Positions 46,794 to 54,882 of a DNA stretch of 64,000 nt are shown here, piece after piece. This DNA comes from DATLED01 sp963750255. GTDB lineage: Bacteria > Actinomycetota > Acidimicrobiia > Acidimicrobiales > CADCTF01. The DNA is taken from assembly GCA_963750255.1 (NCBI GenBank), contig CAVVPZ010000006.1, positions 682,001 to 746,000 of the forward strand, in the 5' to 3' direction. The position numbers and the translations under genes are program-made. The number at the start of each line of letters is the position of its first letter. Position 1 is the first letter of the stretch. The notes beneath the pieces are model-generated. The model was not told where the DNA came from. It worked only from the letters and a program-made list of their open reading frames with translations, and ran no database searches.

Positions 46794-47035
46794 AACCGGC
46801 GCAGTGCCTCACCACGGTCCGGAATATCCGAATTGGACCTCCCGGGCAGGACCGGCCACGCTCCGTGCCGAAATGTTCGGTCGTGAGCAGGCCGCCCAAG
46901 CAGGAACCGCCCCGAAGTGCTCGCCGTCCTCCCGAGCCGCTGCGCCCAGAACCGGCGCTGCGTCCCGGGGTGACCCTCCTCGCAGCCCGGGCCCGGCGTC
47001 GCCGCTACCGCATCGGCGGGAGCTACTGACGCGAC

Positions 47036-47067
47036 AGCGCCCCCGACCCGTCCGGGTCAGGGGCGCT
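47036..47067 (-). terminator. Strong GC hairpin after the alcohol dehydrogenase
   Basis: AGCGCCCC and GACCC pair with GGGTC and GGGGCGCT around a GTCC loop, leaving only one mismatch pair. It lies 21 bp beyond the alcohol dehydrogenase stop on the minus strand. No T-run follows, which is common for actinobacterial hairpin terminators. Confidence 0.65.
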
Positions 47068-47088
47068 CTCGACTGATTGTTTCGAGAC

Positions 47089-48193
47089 TCAGTACACGAT
47101 CACGCTGCGAGCGACTTCGCCGGACTTCATGGCGTCGAAGGCCGAGTTGACGTCGTCGATGCCGATCTCGCGGGAGATCAGTTCGTCGAGCTTGAGCTCG
47201 CCGCTCTTGTAGAGCTCGAGGAGCTTGGGCACTTCGTGGTGCACGTTGCTCGAGCCGTACCAGCAACCCTTCACGGTCTTGGCCGTGTAGATGAAGTTGA
47301 ACGCCGGGTTGACGTTGAGCATGACGTCCATGCGGGGGACGCCGACGAGGATGGTCTCGCCGCCGACGCGGGCCATCTGCATGGCCTGCTCGATGGTCGG
47401 GCCGAGGCCGATGACCTCGAAGGCCGAGTCGACGCCCTTGCCGCCGGTGAGCGCCTGGACGGCGGCGACCGGGTTGCCCTCGGAGGCGTTCACGAAGTCG
47501 GTGGCGCCGAATTCCTTGGCCATGCCGAGCTTGGCGTCGACCATGTCGATGGCGATGATCTTCTCGGCGCCGGCGATGCGGGCGCCCTGGATCACGTTGA
47601 GGCCGACGCCGCCGCATCCGATGACGGCGACGGTGCCGCCTTCCTTGATGTCGGCGGTGTTGAGCGCAGCGCCCACGCCGGTCTGCACGCCGCACCCGAG
47701 CAACGCCGCGACGCGGAGCGGGATGTCCTTGGCGATCTTCACTGCGCTGATCGACGGGACGACGGTGAGCTCGGAGAACGTGCCGCACCCGGCCATCTGG
47801 CTGAGGGGGTTGCCGCCCGACGAAAGGCGCTTGGTGCCGTCGAGCATGCCGCCCATGTTGAGCGCAGCGCTCTTCTCGCACATGAAGCCCTGGTTGCGGG
47901 TGCAGAAGAAGCACTCGCCGCACTCGGGGACGAAGGTGAGAACGACGTGGTCGCCGACTTCGAAGCCCTCGGTCCCGGGGCCGACCTCTTCGATGACCCC
48001 AGCGCCCTCGTGACCGAGGACGATCGGAGGTGGCAGCGGGATGGTGCCGTTCTGGACCGACAGGTCCGAGTGGCAAACGCCAGAACGCGGCGATGCGGAC
48101 CTTCAGCTCGCCGGTCTGCGGCGCGGCGACTTCGATGTCGTCGCGGATCTCGAGTGGCTGGTCGAGTCCGACGTGGACGGCGGCCTTGCTCAT
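47089..48193 (-). CDS. Zinc-dependent alcohol dehydrogenase, one frameshift
   Basis: The corrected protein has 367 residues and is a medium-chain, class III-like alcohol dehydrogenase. One extra base near 48085 interrupts the catalytic-zinc motif; removing it gives ASGVCHSDLSVQNG. The GHEGAGVIEEVG segment, the structural zinc cluster CGECFFCTRNQGFMC and the Rossmann motif VIGCGGVGLNVIQGA near residue 195 follow in frame. It oxidises an alcohol or reduces an aldehyde with NAD. Relatives include NDMA- or mycothiol-dependent enzymes of actinobacteria. Read without correction it would appear to start near 47883 and lack its catalytic cysteine. Confidence 0.85.
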
Positions 48194-48263
48194 GGATTCC
48201 CCTTGTTCGATGGAGCAGTGGTCAGTTGCGCCCCGATCGTTTCACATTCGACCGGTGGCGCGC

Positions 48264-48518
48264 CTACCGCCCGGCCTCTCGGTCCTCACGGGCGGCGGCT
48301 TTGACCGCGTACCCGAGCACGATGGCCGGGGCGAGCGTCAACGTGCAGAGGGCCATCGCAACGGTGACAACCGTGCCCCACACGGCGTAGCCGACGGCGA
48401 GGCCGATGAAGAATCCGACGACGGCGAGGAACAAGAAGAGGTAGCCGACGCGCTGGCCGAGGCTTGCCAAACGCTCCATCTGGGCTCGCCGCACCAGCAC
48501 CGGATCGCTTTCGTTCAC
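48264..48518 (-). CDS. Small two-segment membrane protein
   Basis: The 84-residue protein from GTG 48518 has a charged N-terminus (VRRAQMERLASLGQRVGY) and two transmembrane segments (YLFLFLAVVGFFIGLAVGY and TVAMALCTLTLAPAIVLGYA) with a charged tail. No family is recognised. It begins 10 bp after the glycosyltransferase stop on the same strand, so it is the last gene of the operon that starts at 50201. Confidence 0.65.
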   Translation of the reverse strand: MNESDPVLVRRAQMERLASLGQRVGYLFLFLAVVGFFIGLAVGYAVWGTVVTVAMALCTLTLAPAIVLGYAVKAAAREDREAGR

Positions 48519-48528
48519 AAGACCCGCT

Positions 48529-49527
48529 CTAGCACGGCGCTGAGGTCGCGGGGAGGTCGGCGAGGTCGAAGTGCTCGATGGCCAGCGAACGGTTGGCGTC
48601 GAGCACGTCGAGATCGGGGTGGGAGACAAAGCGCTCCACCGAGCGGAGATCGGCGGCGTCGAGCCAGCGGAAGCCGAGGGGCTCGAAATCGGCCACCAGC
48701 ACGGGGTAACGACCCACGGCGACGGGCCGTCGGGCGAGCGACGCTTCGATGACGGGGTTGCCGAACCCTTCACTGGTGGATGGAAACGCGACGACATCGG
48801 CGAGCGCATACGCGTCGACCATCGAGGTCGCCGGTTCGTGGCGCACGGGGCACCGTGTCGAGGCGAGCAGGCGCTCGAGCGTTGCGTCGTACCCGTCCTC
48901 GGCGGGGCCGGTGAGCCAGTACGTAGCCCCGAGCTGCTCCGCCAGCGCGACGGCGGCGGGCACGTTCTTGCGGGGAATCGCCCGTACCGGGTGGAGCACG
49001 ACGGTGCCACGATGATCACTGGGTTCGAGCCATCCGGTGGTCGAGAAGCGGTTCGGAACCCGAGTCGCATCAATGCCCTGACGAGTCGCCAGTTCCTCCA
49101 CCGAGATCGAGTTGACGGCGACGTGGGCCCACCGGCGGTCGTCGGGCACGGACCAGCCCGCCCACGGTCGCTCCGGACGCTGCCAGGCCAGGTCGTGGTG
49201 GCGGAGGACGGCGGGACGGCCGCGAAGCGCTCGCGCCACCGCCGCCGACGCCATCGGATTGAGCGGGAGCGAGCAGATGTTGTCGGCGATCACGACGTCG
49301 CAACCCTCGAAGGCGGCGGCCAGCTTCGCGCCGACGAGGTCGGCTCCGACCGCTCCATCCGGCTCCGAGCCCAGCCCCTCGATCAACACGTCGGCGCTTC
49401 CCGTCCCGGCGACCGTGACCACATCGAAGTCGAGTGAGGCGAGGGCTGCTCGCCACTTGCCGGCCTCGATCGACACGCCGTCGGATCCACCGAGACGAAA
49501 CGAAACCAGCGCGGCTCGACGGCTCAG
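48529..49527 (-). CDS. Glycosyltransferase, probable CTG start overlapping the upstream stop
   Basis: The GT-B glycosyltransferase has a donor domain with FPSTSEGFGNPVIEASLARR near residue 235 and VVLHPVRAIPRKNVPAAVAL near 168. Its conserved-looking N-terminal motif RRAALVSFRLGGSDGVSIEA is in frame only upstream of GTG 49476. The first possible initiator covering it is CTG 49527, which overlaps the TGA of the upstream gene (CTGA), giving 332 residues. An annotation starting at GTG 49476 would cut 17 residues from the first beta strand. Sugar and acceptor are unknown. Confidence 0.8.
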   Translation of the reverse strand: MSRRAALVSFRLGGSDGVSIEAGKWRAALASLDFDVVTVAGTGSADVLIEGLGSEPDGAVGADLVGAKLAAAFEGCDVVIADNICSLPLNPMASAAVARALRGRPAVLRHHDLAWQRPERPWAGWSVPDDRRWAHVAVNSISVEELATRQGIDATRVPNRFSTTGWLEPSDHRGTVVLHPVRAIPRKNVPAAVALAEQLGATYWLTGPAEDGYDATLERLLASTRCPVRHEPATSMVDAYALADVVAFPSTSEGFGNPVIEASLARRPVAVGRYPVLVADFEPLGFRWLDAADLRSVERFVSHPDLDVLDANRSLAIEHFDLADLPATSAPC

Positions 49528-50201
49528 CGGAGTTGCGGGAGGCGCCGGTTGGTGGCGTCGAGGACGGACCGGGCGATGGCGTCGAACTCGCCGGCGGGGC
49601 GGACGACGGCCGAACCCGAGATCACTTCCTCATACGGCGGCACGACGGCGACCACGGTCGTGACGGCGATGGCGCGATCACCGAGGCGGATGATGGTGGC
49701 CATCTCGACGTCGGCCCGCACCGCGGCCGGCTCGAGGTGGCGGAGGGCGGCGATCGTGGCTTGCGCAACGAGGCGCAACACGCTGCTGGTGGCGACGAGG
49801 CCCTCGGCGGTGCCCGTGGCTCGTTGCTCGCCCCGGGTGAGGATGACCCGCGCCGTGCATTGCAACCCGTTGCGGTCGGCGGTCACGCCTTCGACCGAGA
49901 GTCGGTGCTCGCCGTCGGGCACCTCATCGCCGTCGTCGGGTCCGGAGATCGAACTCGACGCCACGGCGTCGAGTTGCACCACCGAGACGATGCGCCGGTC
50001 GAGTTCGAGGTTGAACGTGGCCATGGCGACCGACTGGACGTCTCGCACGATCTGCTTGGCGTGCTTGTGGGGCGAGGAGAGGATGTGGACCTCGGAGATG
50101 CGCCCATCGACGTCGGCGACGAGGCGGGCGGCGGTGATTTCGGGGATGCGACACAACTCGTGTTCGAGTTCGTCGAGGTCCACGCCGCCCGAGGTCTGCA
50201 C
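49524..50201 (-). CDS. Unnamed protein family, member A (paralogue of the product at 54283)
   Basis: From GTG 50201 the product has 225 residues: an N-terminal part DLDELEHELCRIPEITAARL, a middle AMATFNLELDRRIVSVVQLD, and a C-terminal domain with LQCTARVILTRGEQRATGTA and LVAQATIAALRHLEPAAVRA. The C-terminal domain aligns with that of 54283-54882 over about 120 residues. No signal peptide or membrane segment is seen, so it is cytoplasmic. I know no described function; the fold could be ACT- or ferredoxin-like. It heads the operon with the glycosyltransferase and small membrane protein, and is divergent from the c-di-GMP genes. Confidence 0.65.
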   Translation of the reverse strand: MQTSGGVDLDELEHELCRIPEITAARLVADVDGRISEVHILSSPHKHAKQIVRDVQSVAMATFNLELDRRIVSVVQLDAVASSSISGPDDGDEVPDGEHRLSVEGVTADRNGLQCTARVILTRGEQRATGTAEGLVATSSVLRLVAQATIAALRHLEPAAVRADVEMATIIRLGDRAIAVTTVVAVVPPYEEVISGSAVVRPAGEFDAIARSVLDATNRRLPQLR

Positions 50202-50265
50202 GCGCTCACGGTAGCGGTCTGACACCCCTCGCGACGGGATGTGGCGCTTCGCTGGTGTGGCCGTT

Positions 50266-50280
50266 GTTGACACTGTCAAC
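50266..50280. promoter_or_regulatory. Perfect 15-bp palindrome with TTGACA
   Basis: GTTGACA and TGTCAAC flank a single C. The left arm contains a perfect -35-like TTGACA for the plus strand and the right arm a TTGACA for the minus strand. It could be an operator, or paired -35 elements of divergent promoters. No clear -10 element was found at the right spacing. Confidence 0.5.
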
Positions 50281-50440
50281 GATGATCCCTAGCGTTCCCG
50301 TCACCACAGAGCGTGGACAGGGCGCGCCAACCCTCAAAATGACGCATTCGGGCTATCGACGCCTGAACCGAAGTTGCGTACCGTCTGAAATCGGGCGAAG
50401 TCCGAAATACCGGATCGACCCACGCACCTTGACAACCGGA

Positions 50441-50482
50441 GTGAGAGGAAAACGGCAGGACGCTAAGTCCTGTTCGCCTCAC
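50441..50482 (+). promoter_or_regulatory. Nested hairpin in the leader of the HD-GYP gene
   Basis: An outer helix GTGAG/CTCAC encloses AGGAAAACGG and an inner perfect 6-bp stem CAGGAC/GTCCTG with loop GCTAA. The element lies 72 bp before the leader peptide. It resembles a cis-acting RNA element, but does not match the c-di-GMP-I (GEMM) consensus, lacking the GAAA-capped stem and GACGCAAAGCC core. Confidence 0.4.
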
Positions 50483-50553
50483 CCAGCGGAGCGGATCCGA
50501 CCCCGACCTAGCGGACACGGGGCGAGAGATCACGACGAGGGGAGGTGTGTTCC

Positions 50554-50646
50554 ATGAAGAAGAAGCTCATTGTCCGCGTGGCTGCTATCGCTACGAGCCT
50601 CGCCGGCCTTTTGTTGGCTGGCGGCGCAGGCTTCAAGATCGGCTGA
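50554..50646 (+). CDS. 30-residue hydrophobic leader peptide
   Basis: An ATG at 50554 has the strong ribosome binding site GGGGAGG 7 bp upstream. It encodes a 30-residue peptide starting MKKKL, with a hydrophobic Ala/Leu/Gly centre and GFKIG at the end. It looks like a single membrane-inserting helix or a signal-peptide-like micropeptide. It ends 84 bp before the HD-GYP gene. The long gene-free leader before it and its good ribosome binding site argue that it is translated. Confidence 0.55.
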   Translation: MKKKLIVRVAAIATSLAGLLLAGGAGFKIG

Positions 50647-50730
50647 CCCCGATCATGTCGCATCCGTTCAGGCGGGGGTTCTGCCGCCTTCCTCTCACCC
50701 CGGTTGGGCAACCGACCACCCTGGAGTCCG

Positions 50731-52092
50731 ATGGATCGCACCGAGGCGTCATCCGAGCCGAAGGTCGAGGGGCGCGCTCCGATGGCGGCCCGCTGGCTGG
50801 CGTTCGGTTACGCCGTCGCCGCGGCCGGGGTCGTCGCGCTGGTCGCCTCCTCGGCCGGCGAGGCACCCCGCACGCTCACGCTCGTTTTCTTCGTCGCCTT
50901 GATCCTCTGGGCCGAGCACGGTGCGGTACTCCTCCCGTCGAAGATCGACGTGAGCCCGAGCTTCATGGTCGTGATGGCCGCCATCGCCGCGTTCGATGAT
51001 CGAGGGCTCGTGGTGGGCGCCGCCGTCGTCGGGGCCTGCGGCGGGCTGAGCCTCGCCCATCTGCGCGGCCGCCGGTTCACCGTAATGATCGCCAACTGCT
51101 CGCAGTATTTACTGGCGTCGGTCGCCGCTGCCGCCGTCTACCGGGCCGCCCTCGACACCCCCACAGTTGCCCGGGTGGTGGTGAGCGGATTGGCATTCGG
51201 TGTGCTCAACGTCGGGCTCGTCCTGCCCGGGATCGTGTTGGCCAACAACCAGCCCGCCCGTCGGGTGTGGGCCGACATGCGACCCACCCTCCCCAACTAC
51301 CTCGCGTTCGGTCTGTTGGGCACGCTCGTCGGCCAGTTGTACGCCAACCTCGGCCCGCTGGCCGTGCTGCTGCTCCTTGCCCCCGTCGTGATCGCCCGTC
51401 AGACCTTCAGTTCCTTCCTTGCCCTCCAAGAAGCGCACGAGGCGACCATCCAGGTGTTCCTCCGGGCCATCGAGGCAAAGGACGCCTACACGGCGCGGCA
51501 CACCCAGCGGGTCTGCACCTACAGCCTCTACGTCGGCGAGCGGTTGGGGTTTTCCCATGTGCGGTTGGAGCATCTGCGCCACGCCGCGCTCATGCACGAC
51601 ATCGGCAAGTTGGCCGTGCCCAAGCACCTGCTCAACAAGCCGGGCCAACTCACCGACGCCGAGTTCGAGCGGGTCCAACGGCATGCCCATGTCTGCATCG
51701 ACATCCTCGGCCTGGTCGACTTCCTCAGGCCGATGACCGCGGCCGCGGCCGGGCACCACGCCCGCTTTGACGGCGGCGGATACGGCGGCACGGCCGACCG
51801 CCCCATGGAGGCCTACATCGTGGCGGTGGCCGACGCCTTCGACGCCATGACCTCCACCCGGAGCTACCGGCGGGCGCTGTCCATGGAGGTCGCCTTCCGC
51901 GAGTTGCGGGCCAAGTCGGGAAGCCAGTTCCACCCCGAATGCGTCGAGGCGCTCATCGCCGCCATCGAGTCTCGGGGTGAGACCCACGGACTGGGCTTCG
52001 AAGCCGACCCGACCCAGTTCGCGGTCGCGCCGCCGGTGACCGGGGTCGGCTCGGCCGGACTCGGCGACCTCGTGACGACGAGCGATGCCTGA
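50731..52092 (+). CDS. Membrane HD-GYP domain c-di-GMP phosphodiesterase
   Basis: The 453-residue protein has an N-terminal membrane region of about seven segments (MASE-like, residues 25-230) and a C-terminal HD-GYP domain. The metal-binding residues are visible: DAYTARHTQRVCTYS, HAALMHDIGKLAVP, and AAGHHARFDGGGYGG. The GYP tripeptide is GYG here, a known-type variation whose effect on activity is unclear. It would hydrolyse c-di-GMP to pGpG or GMP. ATG 50731 has GGAG about 8 bp upstream. Its stop overlaps the ATG of the next gene by 8 bp, starting a coupled operon. Confidence 0.85.
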   Translation: MDRTEASSEPKVEGRAPMAARWLAFGYAVAAAGVVALVASSAGEAPRTLTLVFFVALILWAEHGAVLLPSKIDVSPSFMVVMAAIAAFDDRGLVVGAAVVGACGGLSLAHLRGRRFTVMIANCSQYLLASVAAAAVYRAALDTPTVARVVVSGLAFGVLNVGLVLPGIVLANNQPARRVWADMRPTLPNYLAFGLLGTLVGQLYANLGPLAVLLLLAPVVIARQTFSSFLALQEAHEATIQVFLRAIEAKDAYTARHTQRVCTYSLYVGERLGFSHVRLEHLRHAALMHDIGKLAVPKHLLNKPGQLTDAEFERVQRHAHVCIDILGLVDFLRPMTAAAAGHHARFDGGGYGGTADRPMEAYIVAVADAFDAMTSTRSYRRALSMEVAFRELRAKSGSQFHPECVEALIAAIESRGETHGLGFEADPTQFAVAPPVTGVGSAGLGDLVTTSDA

Positions 52093-53289
52093 CGCTCGCC
52101 GGCTGAACAAAACCATTCTCGGCTTCGCCGTCGGCTCGGCTGCGCTCGTCGCGGCCGGGGCGTGCTGGTCCGGCGGTCGCCCCCACATCGCCTGGCTCAT
52201 CGTCGCCGTTGTCGCCACCTGCGCCGGTCTCTCGTTGGAGGTCGATCTCCCTTGGGGGGGCCGGGTTCCCCTCGGATACGCGGTGGTGATCGCGGTGGGC
52301 GTACTCGTCTCACCCGTGGAGGCGGTAGCCGTGACGGGCGTGGCGCTGGTGGCGGGAGCGGCCTGGGGTCGATCGCTGCGCTCGACGTTGGCGGTAGCGG
52401 TGGGTGTGGCCGTCGCATCCGCCGCCCGGGCGGTCGACCTCGCGGTGATCGGGCCCCCGTCCAGCGATCTCGGCCTCCTCGGGCAGGTGGCCGTGGTGGG
52501 CACGGCGTTCCTCGCCATCGACCTGCTGGCCGGCCGCCGACGACTCCGGCAGGTCGGCTCCCTCTACGTCACGATCCTCTGCGCCGGCGCCCTGCTCGCC
52601 ATCGCCTTCGACCACGAGCCCGCGCTCTCGCTGGTCGCCGTCGTGCCGCTGGTCGTCACCAAGTACTCGTTCGGCCGCCTCACCGATGCCCGAAGCACCT
52701 ACTCCCAGACCACCCAGGCGCTGAGCCTGCTGCCCGAGGTCGCCGGACTGACCCCGCTCGGTCACGGCGAGCGCACTGCGGTGTACGCGGCGCGCTGGCC
52801 GAGGCCCTCGGGTTCGACGCTGCCGGCGTCGACCGGATCGCCACCGCGGCCAGACTCCACCACTTGGGCTACATATCCCTCCACGAGGCCGGCGAACGAG
52901 ACGGGCCGCCCGATCGGGCCGACCTGGCCAAGGTGACGGGTGATCTCCTCCGCGAGACCGGGTTTCTCGACGACCTCGCCGGTCTCGTCGAGCAGGCCCA
53001 ATCCGGGGGTCCCACCGCCACCACGCTGGAGGCCGCCATCATCCGCGTGGCCAGTTCGCTCGACGATGCCACCGAAGGACCCGAAGCAGGCGATCGCGAC
53101 CCCCTCGCGGCCGTGCTGATGCGCCACCGGGAGGGCGTCGAACGGACCGCCGCCATCGCCCTCCTCGGCCTGCACGATCGCCGGCCCGGGCTCCTCGACG
53201 AGGCTCGTCAGGCCAGTGTGGCGCTGGCTACGGCTGCCTCGGGCGACGACCACGAACTTCCGGTGGACGCCGAGCATCATCGCCGGTAA
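52085..53289 (+). CDS. Membrane protein with a degenerate HD domain, one frameshift
   Basis: The corrected protein has 401 residues. Residues 1-205 contain about seven membrane segments and resemble those of the upstream HD-GYP protein, suggesting tandem duplication. The C-terminal domain (RIATAARLHHLGYISLHEAG) aligns with the HD region, but the metal-binding HD is changed to HL and the downstream HH and GYP segments are absent. It probably cannot hydrolyse c-di-GMP and may be a sensor or partner. A missing G near 52793 splits the gene; restoring it gives YAAALAEALGF. It overlaps the HD-GYP gene by 8 bp. Confidence 0.72.
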
Positions 53290-53347
53290 CGTCCCTTTTG
53301 TCACGGAGCGTGGTCGCCGGGGCAGGAATTCGGACCACAGGCGGCGA

Positions 53348-54286
53348 ATGGTGCGAAGTATGGGGTGGCTACGTCGGTCACAGCGTTCAGAGGAAGCGGA
53401 GCCGGCCACCGCCGGCGCCTTCGACGCGCTCGCCGCCGACGAGCCCGCGCCGTCCCAGCCGCCCACACCGCTGCGCCTCGTGACCGACCCGCCCGTACCG
53501 GAACCGACCGGCTCGAATGACGACCTGCTCCTCGCCTGTGTGACGAGCGATCTCTCGGCCTCCGACAGCGGCGTGGAGTTCGTCTATCGGTCGCTCGATC
53601 GGATCCAGCGTCGAGCGGAGGCAGACGACCTCCTCGTCATCCTCGACGACGGTCCGCTCGGTCGCCAGGCCTTCCGCGCCGGCCGGCGACCCATCGAGTC
53701 CGATTGGGCTCGGGAATTGGTACGAAGCGGCGCTCCCGGCGTCCATGCCACGCCGGTGGCGGTCGAGGACCAAGTCTCGAGCAGCGTGGCCCAACTCTGT
53801 GGCCTCGCGCTCCGACTCGACGTGGCCCGCCACGACTCCCTCCACGACGGGCTCACGGGTCTCCTCAACCGTCGGGCCTTCGACGAGGTCTTGACCACGT
53901 CCTGCAGCCAGGCCCAACGCTACGGCTGGTCGTTTGCGCTGGTGCTCCTCGACCTCGACGGCTTCAAGACCGTCAACGACCGGTTCGGGCATGCGACCGG
54001 CGACGCCACGCTGCGCACGGTCGGAGCCGAACTCCGCCACCGCCTTCGGGCTGGTGACGCCGCCGCCCGCATCGGCGGCGACGAGTTCGCGCTCGTTCTT
54101 CCCAACGTCGGCAGCGGCCTCGTCGGCGACCTGACCGATCGCATCGCCGCCGCGTTGTCGATGGCCATGCCTGACGCGAACCTCTCGATCAGCATGGGCC
54201 ACGCCCTCGCTCCCGAAGACGGCCTCACAGCCGAAGACCTGTTCGCGGAGGCCGACCTGCGGTTGTACGAGAGCAAGCGGCGGTGA
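53348..54286 (+). CDS. GGDEF domain diguanylate cyclase
   Basis: The 312-residue protein has an N-terminal domain of about 145 residues without a recognised family (GAF-like in length) and a C-terminal GGDEF domain: DGLTGLLNRRAFDEVL, LVLLDLDGFKTVNDRFGHAT and RIGGDEFALVL. The active-site GGDEF is intact. An I-site RAGD lies five residues upstream of it, so product inhibition by c-di-GMP is expected. ATG 53348 is chosen; ATG 53360 also fits. Its stop overlaps the GTG of member B of the unnamed family (GTGA at 54283). Confidence 0.87.
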   Translation: MVRSMGWLRRSQRSEEAEPATAGAFDALAADEPAPSQPPTPLRLVTDPPVPEPTGSNDDLLLACVTSDLSASDSGVEFVYRSLDRIQRRAEADDLLVILDDGPLGRQAFRAGRRPIESDWARELVRSGAPGVHATPVAVEDQVSSSVAQLCGLALRLDVARHDSLHDGLTGLLNRRAFDEVLTTSCSQAQRYGWSFALVLLDLDGFKTVNDRFGHATGDATLRTVGAELRHRLRAGDAAARIGGDEFALVLPNVGSGLVGDLTDRIAAALSMAMPDANLSISMGHALAPEDGLTAEDLFAEADLRLYESKRR

Positions 54287-54882
54287 ACGCGCTCGACCTG
54301 CTCGAACTCGAGTTGCGTCGTCTGCCCGACGTGGCCTTCGTCGGGTTCCACGAGCGTGACGACGCCACCGTGGTCCAGGTGCTGGCGTTGGCCAGCCCCG
54401 ACCCCGGGCTCCTTCGAGTCCAGGCCGAGCGGGCCTGCAGAGCCCATCTCGATCGCGCCTTCGTGGTCGAGATCGCCGGCGGGACCCGGCCGTCGCGCAT
54501 CCGCCTCCTCGAGGTGCAGTTGGTGGCGGGGCCCGCGCTGGCGACCGGCGAACCAGAACCTGTCGCCGTCGAGGTCCGCCTCGGCTACGAAGGCGTCGAA
54601 TGCACGGGCCGGGCCGTGGGTAGCGATCCCACCGCGGCGGCGGCGGCCACCTTCGACGCCCTCCAGCGTCTGGGCGCCCAGGTTCCCTTCCGGGTCGAGG
54701 CCGCGGCGTTGTTCGAGCACGTGCTGGGCGAGGGCGTCATGCTCGTCTTCGCCTCCGATCAGTCCGGCCCCAGGTACGGCGTTGCCGCCGGGGTCAGCGT
54801 CGAGCAGGCCGCAGCGCGGGCGACGCTGCACGCCCTCAACCGGTTTCTGGCGACCCAGACGCTCCCGGCCCTGTCGGCCTGA
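54283..54882 (+). CDS. Unnamed protein family, member B (coupled to the diguanylate cyclase)
   Basis: The 199-residue cytoplasmic protein begins VNALDLLELELRRLPDVAFV and ends ATLHALNRFLATQTLPALSA. Its second half (RIRLLEVQLVA, EVRLGYEGVECTGRAVGSD, AAAAATFDALQRLGAQ, FRVEAAALFEHVLGEGVMLV) aligns with member A at 49524, including spacing of the turn residues. Translation is coupled to the GGDEF gene by a GTGA overlap. No function is known. Coupling to c-di-GMP synthesis suggests an effector or regulator of the cyclase. It converges on the DUF5317 gene, overlapping it by 47 bp. Confidence 0.7.
   Translation: MNALDLLELELRRLPDVAFVGFHERDDATVVQVLALASPDPGLLRVQAERACRAHLDRAFVVEIAGGTRPSRIRLLEVQLVAGPALATGEPEPVAVEVRLGYEGVECTGRAVGSDPTAAAAATFDALQRLGAQVPFRVEAAALFEHVLGEGVMLVFASDQSGPRYGVAAGVSVEQAAARATLHALNRFLATQTLPALSA

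Larger units (their letters stand above)
46777..47088. other. Intergenic stretch between TetR and alcohol dehydrogenase
   Basis: This 312-bp stretch contains the TetR operator at its left end and a strong hairpin at 47036-47067 at its right end. The middle shows no convincing gene, and reading frames there lack recognisable protein features. Confidence 0.5.
50202..50553. other. 352-bp divergent intergenic region
   Basis: The stretch separates the divergent arms of the c-di-GMP neighbourhood. It holds a 15-bp palindrome at 50266-50280 and then about 270 bp without a gene, with several inverted repeats including the nested hairpin at 50441-50482. This fits a promoter region followed by a long structured 5' leader. 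Confidence 0.5.

Noticed and set aside
50441..50482. Class I c-di-GMP (GEMM) riboswitch before the HD-GYP gene
   Set aside because: The GACGC-AAG core looks similar at first, but the flanking GAAA-capped stem and the second helix are missing and the stem pairs locally instead.
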